DNA from: Polytrichum commune
Taxonomy: Eukaryota; Streptophyta; Polytrichopsida; Polytrichales; Polytrichaceae
DNA: 64,000 nt
Assembly: GCA_950295325.1 (NCBI GenBank)
Contig: OX485807.1
Location: 43,058,440-43,122,439, forward strand
Direction of reading: 5' to 3'
Shown here: positions 10,609 through 21,539 of the stretch, piece after piece
How the letters are laid out: every line of letters starts with the position of its first letter
How positions within the stretch are numbered: position 1 is the first letter of the stretch
Program-made: the position numbers and the translations under genes
Notes under the pieces: generated by a model
The model's database searches: none
Told to the model about the DNA's origin: nothing
The model's input: the letters and a program-made list of their open reading frames with translations, nothing else

Positions 10609-12758
10609 TCAAAATTGCAGTACCTGCGAGAGAGGATCGCTGTACGCTTCGGGGGAGACCTGGAGTGACACAGGCACTTGCATGCTTGAAGATCGTCTCA
10701 AGTAAGCATCACACGCAGTTCCCATCGTTCTGAAGTCCGAGCCGCAGGAGCCAGGAAGAATCTGCTGTTGCAACATCTGACGCTGGTATTGAGGCTCTCC
10801 GTAGGAAAGGGCGCCGGGCAGTGGATCTGGACCCATCAATGTCGTCTCCGGAGACCGGGTTTGCATCATCACCTGCACATTTTCACCCATATTCTCACGA
10901 TATTCAGCATCGAAGCCACAAACGCATGGATAGAGATGGCTGAATGAGAATAAATTCAAAGGACCGTTGGATTATGATACAATCAGGGTTACACTACCAT
11001 AATCCGCCGTTTTGCACATTCATGACCAATTCTCCGAGACTTGATGAAAGGCGTGGAGAAAACTAATTCAACCTACCTCTTTGTTGAGAAAATTATCAAA
11101 ATTGAACTCGGGTCGTGGATTCACAGCTGCCAGCTTCATCGACAAAAACTGCAAAGAAGTATTTGCAATATGATGGTAAATTCCAGTGCAAGAAAAGTTG
11201 CTGAGAATGTAATGAATACAAGGGAGCTCGGACGACGAATATGCTTCGGGTGCGGTGCACTTACTTCGATCTGACGCTGTAGTGATTGCACATAGTTGAT
11301 GATCTCGTCCAACATGACGGCCTTTCCTATCACCTGTTATAGTGCAAGTGGCACACATTAGGTTACTTGCAGAACCCCTCTTTCAGATGAAACAGACAGA
11401 CATATCCATACATGAGAACTTGTCATGAACTGTTCAAACAAATCGACCAGAGTCACAAGGAAGAAGGTGAGGCACCTTGCTGCAGCCTGGCACAAGATCC
11501 TGTAGAAACTTCATCCGTTCGCTTATCTTCTCCCTGCGAACCTGATGAGAGTAATGCACAATCCGGTCACTTGCTGCTTTGTTCTATGTTGTGTGAACAA
11601 AGGCTTGATGATACATTGGATTTTTCAGTCTTGCCTTTTACATGAGCATTCGCAGCATGGAATTGGGAATGGTAGTTAGATGCTTACCCTTTCAGCAAGG
11701 CTATGGCTATCGGTAGCTTGGCCTCTTCGAGCGCGCACATGGATGTAGTCCAACTTCGAGGGCTCCGAAGGCTTCGAGTTTGCTTTCAAGGATCTAGGGC
11801 TGGAATCTCCGGAGTGCTCACTGGCGCTTCGCTCAATCTTCAGCTTTAACTCATCGGCCTCATTCATCCCCACCCCATGAGCTTTCAGACGCTTGGCGTG
11901 CACTTCATCGCCCTGTAATCAGCGTGGCCGTATCGACATGTCAGAGAACGCAACGAAATCATTCGTAACAGACCTGCAATCGACGAGCTTGGCACTACAG
12001 GACATATATCGCATTCTGCATGCCATGACCACCTAACTTCGTTATGGAGATGGTGCCGACTTTTCTGAGCTATTTGTAACTACAGTACACAGATCGCATT
12101 TCTTCATGCCATGGCCATCTAATGTGGGTTATGGAGAGATAGCGGAGACTTGTGTGGACTATGTTGGCATGAGTACCTTGCTGTCTCGGGTGCAGGTTAT
12201 TTCGACATCGGCCAAAGACTCCGGTGAGCTGATCTTGCGCTTCCCAGCTTGTCCGGAGCAAGAAGAATTTTCGTGCGCTTCACCTAAATCGCTGGACTCG
12301 TTGTTTCTGTTGTTCACCAACATCTTAGCTGTGCCCCGTGAATTATCAGCTCCCTCAAAGGCCTCCAACCGAGGGTGAATACCCAGACCTTCGGGGTGGT
12401 TCGGATGCTCAAACTCAGAGGCGAGTTCGGAGAGATGCTGCGACCGATCTCTTGCACCGCTTAGGGAGACTCGCGCTGCTGCAGAAAAACTTGCAGAGCT
12501 GCTGGAAGGCTGGCAATCAGGTTCTGACAATGTGGTGGTGTCGTATAACGAGTATGGCTGAGATCGATGCTGTAGGTTGTAGCTGGTTGTGCTGCTGCCG
12601 AAGATGGAGAATTTGGCAGCTCGTTCGGTGAAGCCCGGATCGAAAGCGAACTCGTGTTCCCCCACGTGGCCATGATGAGCTCCTTGTATAGCCAGACCAC
12701 CTTTCGTGGGATCCATGCTGAGGCCAAGCGGATAGGTCATCAACCGAAGCTTGTGCAT
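10609..12758 (-). CDS. bHLH transcription factor (plant CIB/BEE/BPE-like group)
   Basis: Exons in coding order on the minus strand: 12758-12177, 11912-11688, 11541-11476, 11333-11265, 11148-11077, 10872-10609. All junctions are GT-AG and phase 0, giving 1,278 nt (425 residues). The DNA-binding region is spread over exons 2-5: [57 protein letters not shown] and [11 protein letters not shown]. His264, Glu268 and the following Arg272 are the His-Glu-Arg contacts of G-box/E-box binders. Helix 2 runs straight into the conserved FLSMKLA segment of this plant subgroup. The N-terminal half is Ser-rich and carries [16 protein letters not shown], typical of these factors. A nuclear dimeric regulator is expected. 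The start is uncertain: ATGs lie at 12758, 12740 and 12716, and the frame is open upstream to about 12851, so a further 5' exon is possible. Confidence 0.88.
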
Positions 12759-14800
12759 GATTTCTTTGCAATGTGAAAGAACTATGGCGACTTGAAGTCT
12801 GAATATGTCCAAATTGCCCTGGAATACGTGTATATGTCGTAGCCGCACCAATGTCCTATGACGGTGATAAGGAGGTCACAGAATGCAGCACCTTGCAGTG
12901 TCCCAAATTGGAGTTGGAAGATCTGGTGCACACAACCAAGGAAACACAGTATGAGGCAAAGTTGCACAATTAATTCGCGGAGAACGGGTTGAGAGGTGGA
13001 GGAGGAAGAGAGATTCTTGAGTTTTGTTTCACTAGCTCTCGTTTTCGTTGTTGCTGCAAATGTTGAGGAGCGTGGGACGAAATCACTTGTTGTACTCTAC
13101 AGAATCCCTCTCCTATGACCTTTAAGCGGTTAGCCATAGCCGATTATCCCAAGCTTAGAACATTAAAACTGTGACCCACGTTACAAGTGAGCTAGGATCA
13201 ACAATCCTGGTCGTCACAAACCCAATGTGATCACAAGAGACAGACCGGTAATAACAACTTACAAGATTTCTGGAAAAGATCCGGATTCTTAGACACACAT
13301 TGCGGCACTCTGTCCCAGACAGAGATCCTCCGCACCAACCTGCCAACATCATTGGCACCGGCCTTCGATGCTACACTGACTGAGGCAAGGCCATCGCACT
13401 CGACTGAACAAAGTAGGGAAAAGCTTTCAACTTCACAGGAGGAGGAAAAGTATTGAAGTCACAAGCGGAGTGTAATCTCCGCTCCAATCTCTAAAGTTAG
13501 TTACCATGAAACTGAGTCAAACTTTGCTTAAGAAAACGAAATACTGAACCAGCTACCCACTTGTTCCTTCCACCCACATTCGTGTTGGAATTAGGTGGAA
13601 GGTAACCCAATTGTGCATCAAAGTGAAAATTTTGCTAACAATTCTCATGCTCCCACAAACTGCCCGACACAGCTAAATGCGGATATGACGATCATAGCAC
13701 ATTTTAAGATTCTCACCTACATTCGATCAGCGAAACAAGAGAACTCAGCAGTCAGAACCTCGTCCTAACCTAATCCCCAAGTGCTGAAGGGTGAGCATTC
13801 CAGGCCAGAAAGGAGGTGTGGAAGGAATGGATTGAGGTTGTGATCAAACCTACACATGGCACCTGGTCCAAATTGGTCGAATCCTCAAACTTGCGTAAAG
13901 AGACAAGTAGCAGCGGCAGATCAACGAGAGATATTGTTTTCAAAGTATACTATCGGTTGAAACTGCTAAGAGAGCTGCTCACTACTTCACGAAGTAGGTA
14001 GAAGCGATGAAGTGCCCCTGCTAATACCCCTGCTGCAGGAATGTCGAAAACGAGCAGGTAAAAAGGGAGGAGTGTGTTGCGAAAGGAAACGGCTCCTCGA
14101 GTGCAAATGTCGGAGATGAAGACAGGCAGACAGACATCAATGAAGGTGGGGGTGGGGGGGGGGAGACAGGTAATGACACCCACTCATTATTGTGCTGGAG
14201 CACTTCCCGACACGGTGTGTGTGCAGGGACACCATTTGACCCTGCTACATTGCATTTTACTCATAATGCTTCTTTCTTCGGCCATAAACATCAGGGACGG
14301 TATGCACAGGCTCTACTCTCTTTATGACCGTCTGAGCAGTATATGGTATCGGCCCACCAGTAGTACAAGTCTTAGACTACTGCTGTGACACTGTCTGATG
14401 GCGGCTCATGGGCGTTGCCGATCGACTCAATTAAAGTCCACCCACACCACCGTCATTACTAGCTCGCTAGAATAACTCCCGACTTCACCACTCAATCCAA
14501 TATCTATCTGCACACTCCAGGGATCGGGACACACATGCAGGAACAACAACCCAGCTGATCATGCAGACTTGATCCGTTACCTCTTGCCTGCCTGTCACCC
14601 TGTTGGGTCTGCCTCCACACGAATGCGAGCGTGCAGACACTAATTCCTCTCCGTATGATGCGATGAAGAAGTAATCGTACACCTTGGATCAATCTCTCAG
14701 CTTCAGCCTTTGCAGGTTACCACTCTTAATAATTCCCACCGATCCTTCCACTCTCTAATCCCCCAGCGGCAGCTCAAGCTAGCTGCTGCCCCTCTTGATC
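12759..14800. other. Region upstream of the bHLH gene (promoter/leader)
   Basis: No protein-coding frame is supported. The region is likely to contain the 5' UTR, possible leader introns and the promoter of the minus-strand bHLH gene. There is a G-rich tract at about 14,145-14,165 (ggtgggggtggggggggg) and a run of roughly 9-bp gaaggttt(t/c)g units at 14,812-14,852. Confidence 0.45.
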
Positions 14801-14869
14801 GACCTCCTTTGAAGGTTCGGAAGGCTTTGAAGGTTCTGAAGGTTTGGAAGGTTTCATATGACGACCTTG

Positions 14870-15310
14870 ATTCCGAATTCCACCAACCTTCCAGCCCTTT
14901 AACCCCCGTGATAGTTCTCCCCTCCTGATCTCCTTGAATCTGTCAGCTTTCAAGGTTAGTACCTCGGTTCCGAATTCCACCAATCCTTCCACCCCTAACC
15001 CCGGCGGCAGCTCAAGCTGCTGCTGATCCCCTTACGATCTCCTTAAATCTCTCAGCTTTCAAGGTTAGTACCATAATTCCGAATTCCACCGAACCCTCCA
15101 CCCCTAACCCCAGCAGCAGCTCAATCTGCTGATGATCTCCTTGAATCTCTCAGCTTTCAACGTCAGTACGTTAATCCCGAATTCCACCAGCCCTTCCCAC
15201 CACCTAGAACCCCGGCGGCAGCTCAATCTGTTGCTCCCCGCTTGATCTCCTCCAATCTCTCAGCTTTGAAGGTTAGCACCTCGATTTCAAATTCCGCCAA
15301 GAGGCAGCTC
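14870..15310. repeat. About 97-112 bp imperfect tandem array, five units
   Basis: The phrase ttccgaattccacc or a close variant starts near 14,871, 14,968, 15,077, 15,173 and 15,285. Each unit continues through a pyrimidine-rich 'ccttccacccctaacccc' block, 'ggcggcagctcaa(g/t)ctg', 'gatctcctt(g/a)aatctctcagc' and 'tttcaaggttagtacc'. Divergence between units is high. The array lies about 2.1 kb upstream of the first certain bHLH exon, so it may sit in the promoter or leader of that gene. Confidence 0.75.
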
Positions 15311-15769
15311 AAGACGCTTCTGCTCACCTCCTGATCTCTAGTCCCTCACCCCCTCCCTCCTTGCAGTACTGCCGCCCCAGCTACCTAGGCTCCCGTCCCC
15401 AACTCTCCAAAGAATCAAAATGCTTACACCCTGACCTTGAGCATGCAGCAGCAGCAGTACCACATACTTACAACCAAGTCTGTCTGTCTGTAGGAAGCCA
15501 ACCGACTCTCTGCTCAGACAGCTGAATTCCTAGCTCTGAACTGCAGCTGATTCCTTGCTGGTCAGTGTGAAGGAGGAGTTTGTAGTAGCTGGAGGCGGCA
15601 CAGAGAGTAGAGGCGGTATGTAAGTAAGGACAAGTGTGTTGGAGTTGTTGCGGTTGTGATTCATCCTAGTTGGCGATCCATCTGCGAGAGCATAACCTTG
15701 CACAGTGTGCGGCCATAACTCTGCAAGGATTTTTAGACAGCCCCCAAGATGCACCCGGAAACAAGGCAT

Positions 15770-15815
15770 TCATCCTGTCCGTTCTTCCCCTGTCCGTTCT
15801 TCCCCTGTCCGATGC
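15770..15815 (+). repeat. Short tandem repeat, 15-bp unit
   Basis: cctgtccgttcttcc is repeated back to back, followed by a partial third unit (cctgtccgatgcc). It is a minor minisatellite in a pyrimidine-rich stretch. Confidence 0.6.
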
Positions 15816-15894
15816 CTTCCGGGCCAGGTACACCGCCTCGACTCCTGATCTAGTCCATCCTCGCCTCCGACCTCGAATAAAAGACTACAATTCC

Positions 15895-16135
15895 CGGCAA
15901 GGAACGGGGAGAACCGGCTGCTAGTGACAGATGCACCGGTTGAGCTTGACAAAGAACCGGTCGATGTTCCAGACTTCAGGAAAATTTACCCATCATTTTA
16001 GAGGACTCTACACAAATTATCCCACTTTAATAAAGAAAATCACCCAAAGATGTCAACATCTAAGCCATTCGACTTGGAAACAGTAGAGTATCCACTGATT
16101 GTGCCCAAAAACCTTCGTGGACACTGAATCCCAGC
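15895..16135 (+). repeat. GGGGAGAACC / CCGGTT repeat family, copy A
   Basis: Starts acggggagaaccggctgc, contains accggttgagcttga, accggtcgatgttcca, cattttagagga, taataaagaaaa and cgacttggaaac, and ends near gattgtgcccaaaaacc. The same order recurs at 19,985, 32,117 and 46,310 (plus) and at 23,265-24,065 and 40,275 (minus). Complete copies are bounded by GGGGAGA and TCTCCCC, a short terminal inverted repeat, with no coding potential, so a MITE-like element of about 235 bp is the simplest reading. Confidence 0.65.
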
Positions 16136-16194
16136 ATTGCCCAGGAAGTGAACTACATTCATTTTCCCACATATATAACTCTCCTCACTCTAAT

Positions 16195-16410
16195 CCGTGC
16201 CCCTTTCCGGACCTGCGGGTTTTTGCGAGATTGTCACAACTGTTGATCTGGGCTCGCTACTAAGATTTGCCTAGAATTTTGGCAGTGCACCCAATTTTGG
16301 GTAGCACGTTAATATAAGCAACCTTATTTTCATCATGATGAATCTTAAAGTGAGTGCCAGAATCGGTAGTGTATCGTACGGCTCAGGTCCGATCAGGTGC
16401 ACAATTAAAT
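16195..16410 (+). repeat. Left arm of a large inverted repeat (partner 17,915-18,125)
   Basis: Reading inward: cccttt, acctg, tttttg, gagat, tcacaactg, ctaagattt, ttggcagt, cacgttaa, ccttatt, gtgagtgccag and aggtccgatca. The reverse complement of 17,915-18,125 gives the same succession. A third, diverged copy of the inner part lies at about 19,880-19,990. The arms enclose about 1.5 kb of other repeats. Confidence 0.6.
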
Positions 16411-17039
16411 TCAATTTCCACATCACATGGTGGCATGTGGCACTTTATGTCCAAAAAGTGTTCATTTGCGTCTAATATGACGACCCGTGCATAGGGTTTA
16501 GCATATGTGGTTCGTAATACTACACTGTTGATTGGTGTTCAGTGTCACATGCATAATAGTGTCACTTAAGCCCCCTCCCCACCTCACTTTACCAAATAAC
16601 TAAAGTTTTTCTTAAAACCCGGGTAAAGTTCCCTTGGTTATAACGGAGGCATTCGGCTATCCCAATGCACTTACAAGAACTTGCTCCGGAGGTTTTAATT
16701 AAGTAGCTTTCACACATGTTCATTGTTTTATCTACCAAGCAATGAATGTTGGGTAGTTTTTGTCCCATCTCCAAATGCCTTACTACTCACCTATCTTACC
16801 ATCGGCTTTTGTTAATGGAGCTCCTCGTGCCCTCATAGCTAAGACTAAAAGCAACCACTCACCATGGTAGGAGGCGACACTTTTAAAGGTCCTATATTCT
16901 TGCCTTGTGTCTAGGTACCAATGGGAGGGTCGGTGCTTGAGGCTTAAAACCTCCACCTTTAAACCATGCCACATCATTTGCCAACTAGGCTCGGCACTAG
17001 ATAATGTCAATATGTGAAGGCCGTGTTTTTAGAACCAAC

Positions 17040-17511
17040 TTTTAGGCTTAGCAAAAGTCAAGTGGGGAGGGGGCATTACCTTATTTTGAGGCATATGCTA
17101 GGTTACATTGATGATTCACGATTTCACCCTAAGTGGCAACTCATGACACTTGGCGTTCAAGTGCGCTTCCTAATATCTTGGCATGAGTATGTTCAACAAT
17201 GTTATGAGGTGCATGCCTATGTTACACAATGGTCTACAAGTTGACAAAAGTGTACACATTTGACACTTGCCATTAGTACGCTCAAAAATATCTTCCCCTT
17301 GCATACTAAAACACAAGACTATAATCTAAAGCATCGCCATCTGCTACTCTAAATGTCATAATGTAGATGTTTTTCCACTTAAAGAAGTTACTTATGTTGA
17401 CGAATGGAATCATGTTGGCAATTAGCGGGCACAACACTTTGACACTTCTAAGCATCTAGTTTACGCTCTTCGCAAACAGTGTACGTGACACTAAATACCA
17501 TAAACGGCGTG
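17040..17511 (+). repeat. Dispersed repeat family R4, copy 1
   Basis: Landmarks: 'catgacacttggcgttcaag', 'atatcttggcatgagtatgt', 'aatatcttccccttgcatac', 'tccacttaaagaagttac', 'agcatctagtttacgctctt' and 'accataaacggcgtg'. The same order is found at 43,360-43,870 (plus) and, reversed, at about 26,950-27,290 and 47,640-47,960. No coding capacity is seen. This copy directly abuts a CACTAAAT MITE at 17,512. Confidence 0.65.
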
Positions 17512-17900
17512 CACTAAATATTGTATGTAGTGTCATATTGTATTTGATGTCATTGTGGTGATTTTTTTACTAATGACACTTCTTATGAATAAGTTCACAA
17601 GTATTGTTATCCCAACTTACTTCTAGTTCATCCCAATGTCACAGTAATGAAAACTTTGGCATATTCCGCATCCTAACATTTTCTATAACAAAATATAGTC
17701 ATGGATGACTAAAATTTGGATGAGAATCACTTAGTAAGTGACAATAATTGTAACATTGTAAAGTCATAATGCCCCCCAAAAAAATTACAAGGAATGTGAG
17801 ATAATGTTTACATTTCGTGTTAGTGACACTACACGTGCAGTTTACGATTAGCTTTGACCAAGACAGATAGAATTGGTGACACTAAATGGCATATTTAGTG
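17512..17900 (+). mobile_element. CACTAAAT MITE, copy 1 (389 bp)
   Basis: Begins CACTAAATATTG and ends CACTAAAT-GGCAT-ATTTAGTG. The interior (ggtgatttttttac, cacttcttatgaataagt, 'aagtgacaataattgtaaca', 'ccccccaaaaaaattacaag', 'agaattggtgacactaaat') matches a second full copy at 34,219-34,598. Each terminus is itself palindromic. There is no open frame, so it is a non-autonomous inverted-repeat element. The superfamily is unassigned; CACTA-like ends alone do not prove En/Spm. Confidence 0.7.
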
Positions 17901-17914
17901 ATGTAATTTATCCT

Positions 17915-18125
17915 AGCATGATCGGACCTGAACGACCGGTACTTACTGGCACTCACTTAATTAGGATCGCCATGGGAATGAGGTGAACATCCTTATTCTT
18001 AACATGGTTTCTAAAATTGCTGTACTGCCAAAAAAATTAGGGAAATCTTAGTATGTTGGGGAGTTCGTTCCAGGACAGTTGTGATGATCTCACAAAAATA
18101 CTCAGGTACAAAAAGGGGCCTGGCT
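17915..18125 (-). repeat. Right arm of the 16,195-18,125 inverted repeat
   Basis: Reverse complement of the left arm at 16,195-16,410, with the same landmark order (aggtccgatca, gtgagtgccag, ttggcagta, ctaagattt, tcacaactg, gagat, acctga). Substitutions and small indels are frequent, so the pair is old. Confidence 0.6.
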
Positions 18126-18469
18126 AAATTCACAGTGATGTGTGTCGATTCAATTTCCACATCATCTTTTTACTGTTCCCGTCACTCAGATAATGACATG
18201 TGGCACTTTTAGACCAAAGCTAATTGATTTAAGCTTAATTGATGACCCTTGCGAAGGGCAGTATATCTTATGCAGTAAGAGTAGAACCAATCCCAGCATT
18301 CCTGAAGAAGTAAGTGAACTTTGGGCCACTTCAGAAATGAGCCAGGGCCTCGACCATGTAATTGTGAGGGCCTTTGGTTTCTCAATCAAAGGTTGCACCA
18401 CTGACATGATCCATCAAAATTTGCGTCAAGACTATCTCTTGGAGACCTAGCTGACGCAATTTATGACAA

Positions 18470-18620
18470 ATCATGAAACATTATCCATAGTATGCCCTGT
18501 AGGAATCCATGTAGATTTTCCATCCATGGTAAGTTCTTTTGGACCCTTACGCCTTTACCTTCTAGTGTGAAGTGAATTTGGAAGTTCTCGGCCTCTTCAA
18601 CCAATGACATGTCTTAGAAT
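18470..18620 (-). repeat. PIF/Harbinger-like MITE family, partial copy
   Basis: The run 'catgaaacattatc', 'gtaggaatccatgtagatttt', 'ttctagtgtgaagtgaatttgg', 'ctcggcctctt' matches the reverse complement of the element at 27,373-27,872 and the fragment at 26,690-26,925. The termini are not clear here. Confidence 0.45.
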
Positions 18621-18629
18621 GCAATGGTC

Positions 18630-19860
18630 ACATGCAAACCCATTTTTTCGGGCTCTATACTACCCGAATGTTCCCGATAATCACCGATAGCCACAGTTAG
18701 CTTTGCATTTAATGGGTCGGCTTGCCCAACCTCCATGGCCAAACCGGTGCCAGATGGCCCCAACAGCACAATGGTTAGCAACCATTCCCAGGGCCCAACA
18801 TGCCACCCGCCTTGGCTAGGTTTTAGCCACCTTGCCCCCTTCCTAGTAACCCATCTCAACAATCCTCACATCCCATCCGCCCATGTCGCTAGCAATAGCC
18901 TCCTACAAATGACCTCCAACGCCATCAAGTGGTTCAGTCTTTTGATTGCCCATGTTGCATGCTCACAATCCCCTCCATCCTTGTTGCCATAGTGGATTCA
19001 TTCATGAGCATCAAAACACCACCTTTTTTAGCATATTTCTAGTGGTGGTGTTGTAATGTTGGTTAGGGGAGAGAGCGTCATTCCACCATGGGGAAGCTAT
19101 GGAGGATATGGTGTGAAACCCAAGCTATTCAAATTACCTTCTCTGAGGAGGTCTTCAATATGTCTTTGTGGGTATATTGGTGGCTCATTGTTGTGGGTAT
19201 ATTGATAGCTCAACGCTCATTGTTACTAGGGTTGAAGTCCTTGAGAACACTCCACATGGCTCACAATCTCATATTTTTGTTGCAAGGTGTTGCTTTGGCT
19301 TTGGAGGGCGTTTGTGGGTCGGCGGAGGGTTTGGTGATGGAGCACTAAGGTGTGTTTGTGTCCTCATTCACAATCCCATCCAAATCATGTTCATCTTCAG
19401 CCCGTAAACCACCCAAACGAGATTTTTTCTTGCATGCGAGGTCCATTTTTTGGGTTTTCATGTGTTCAAGGTGGGGCTATTTTGTGATTTTATATGCATT
19501 TCCAACACTCGAGGCGTTGTACATGCATACTCTCACTCTTATTCATGGGGTTCCAATTGTGACAGGTGTATCACTAAGGACTAAATAGAAAGGAGTCTTG
19601 ACATTCATAAGGATTCATGTTTGAAGCAATATTACTAATTAAAATCATAAACCATCAATCAAATGTATATGACAATGTTTACGATTGTACTAAATATTGG
19701 TTATAAACTTTTGTAAAGTTCATAATAAAAGCATGGTAATTACTTAAAGGAGTGACAAAGGCTGTGAAGAAATGGTGAGGCATGACACAATTTTGGTACA
19801 CCTTATTGTAGTTGGGCCCATCTTCTATTATGGACCTGGATATTTTGTGTGACATGAGCT
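18630..19860. other. Intergenic, nothing recognised
   Basis: Frames of 80-100 codons occur on both strands but overlap one another and show no domain character. No transposon termini could be defined. Confidence 0.4.
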
Positions 19861-19984
19861 TTGTTATGGGGCTCCGAATTCCAAACTACTAAAATACTTG
19901 CCTCAAATTTTGGCACTACAACAATTTCGGAAAGCATGTTAACATTTAGTAACCTCATTTTTGTGATGACTTTTAAAGCAACAA

Positions 19985-20236
19985 TGAATGGGGAGAACCA
20001 ACCGTTAGTTACAAAAGAACCGGTTGAGTTTGAGAAACAACTAGTTGAAGTTCAAGACTTCATAGAAATTACCAATCATTTTAGACGAATCTATGGATTA
20101 TACTTCAAATTAATAAAGAAAACCCGAAAGATCACAACATGTAACCGGTTGGACATGGAAACACTAGGATTTTGACCGATTATATCCATATATCTCCCCA
20201 GACACCCTAATTGAATGTCAGTTAGCAGTAAATAAT

Positions 20237-20273
<37 letters not shown>

Positions 20274-20370
20274 CTAACCGGTTGGACATGGAAACACTAG
20301 GATTTTGAGCGATTATGTCCATAAATCTCCCCAGACACCCTAATTGAATGCCAGTTAGTAGTATCCTATG
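19985..20370 (+). repeat. GGGGAGAACC / CCGGTT family, copy B with partial tandem duplication
   Basis: The copy starts tggggagaaccaaccg at about 19,989 and ends at atctcccca near 20,203. Its last 90 bp (from aaccggttggacatggaaac to 'ccagttag') are duplicated at 20,275-20,364 on the other side of an AT microsatellite. The two duplicates differ at only a few positions, so the duplication is fairly recent compared with the family. Confidence 0.7.
20241..20271. repeat. (AT)n microsatellite
   Basis: About 15 uninterrupted TA units lie between the two duplicated copies of the repeat end described at 19,985-20,370. Confidence 0.95.
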
Positions 20371-20459
20371 CGGAAGCAAGGCATAGGGTCAACCCAAACT
20401 TCCAAGCTCATTGGAATAAGTTAGGGTACTGCAGTACTTGCTTCTCTCTCAAAGGACTA

Positions 20460-21531
20460 CACTAAACATCGTATTTAGTGTCACCAATTCTATTTTGTCT
20501 TTCTCAATACTAATTGTACACCACCCATGTAGTGGGCTCGGCCGAAACAACCCGTACACTGGTTCCTTGGAGGCAGGGCTGCAGTCCAGAGTTCGGGAAG
20601 TTTTTGAAGCCTTAGTGGCTAATTGCCGGTAGTTGCTACGAAGGGTCGGATTTTTTCCAATTCACATTGGCAAGAGCCGGTCTTTTGTAAAATCAATCGG
20701 CCAATTGCCTATATTTTCATATTTTCATTGGCCAATATCCGATTAAACGGAATTCATATCGGCACTAATTGTTTAAAAAATGTATGAAAAGTTATTAGAA
20801 ATCATTTCTCAGTACAAAATCTTGACTAAGTGAAAAGAAAGGCATGTTCAAAACTTTAAATTTGAAGAGTTAATATCCTTGGCAGGAATTGAACCTAGCA
20901 ATGCCTTCACCGCTTGAAGGCCAGGGGTCTCCCAATTCTTCATAGAAGCAATTGGATTTGGTCATGGAAAGGTTGCATAATTCAAAAAGTTTAAGGTTTA
21001 GGGTATTTCCTTAAGTGCATCATCAGATGCCCCAATAACTCACAAGAAGAATCGGCTACATTTCCGGGACATTTTCTAGTCCATCGGCTAATTGCCGGAG
21101 GATTGAAATTACAGTCGGATTGCCATCCGATGGTTGGAAATTTGGACCGGCCATGAGGGGAAATCCATCGGGCTGATAATGAACTAGCCGTCGGTTTTCC
21201 CCGACCATTGCTGCAGTCATCCAACAAGGAACCAATGTATGGGTTCGTTTGCCCTCCCCAATGTAGTGTCATCAACACTACATGTAAACCTAACGTTATT
21301 TGACATTCCTTAAAATAAAATTGGACATTATAGATTTAGGATTGCAATTACCGCCACTTACTAATTGACCAAATTTCAATCATGTATCACAATATGTCAT
21401 TACATGAGAGCTAGGATGGAGATTATACCCAATTGTGTTTCAATGATTGGCATATTGGATGGAACATCATTTGAAAAGTTACCACGGTGTCATAAAGGAG
21501 CATATGACACTAGATGCAATATTTAGTGTAT
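20460..21531 (-). mobile_element. CACTAAAT MITE, minus-strand copy split by an insertion
   Basis: The left end reads cactaaacatcgtatttagt and the right end 'atgacactagatgcaatatttagtgt'. The interior is the reverse complement of the copies at 17,512 and 34,219. It is interrupted between 20,534 and 21,261 by a 726-bp hAT-like element. Without the insertion the copy is about 340 bp. Confidence 0.65.
20535..21260. mobile_element. Non-autonomous hAT-like transposon with 8-bp target-site duplication
   Basis: The direct repeat ATGTAGTG flanks it at 20,527-20,534 and 21,261-21,268. The inverted ends are aligned: GGCTCGGCCGAAACAACCC then GTACACTGGTTCCTTGG on the left, and in reverse complement TGGGGAGGGCAAACGAACCC then ATACATTGGTTCCTTG on the right, followed by CTGCAG on both sides. 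An exact 8-bp duplication is the hAT signature. There is no transposase frame. The target is an older MITE (20,460-21,531), which gives the insertion order. Confidence 0.75.
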
Positions 21532-21539
21532 TAGGCTAG

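Noticed and set aside
17512-17900. CACTAAAT elements called as En/Spm (CACTA) transposons
   Set aside because: The end sequence is suggestive, but no clean 3-bp duplication or transposase was seen, so I left the superfamily open.
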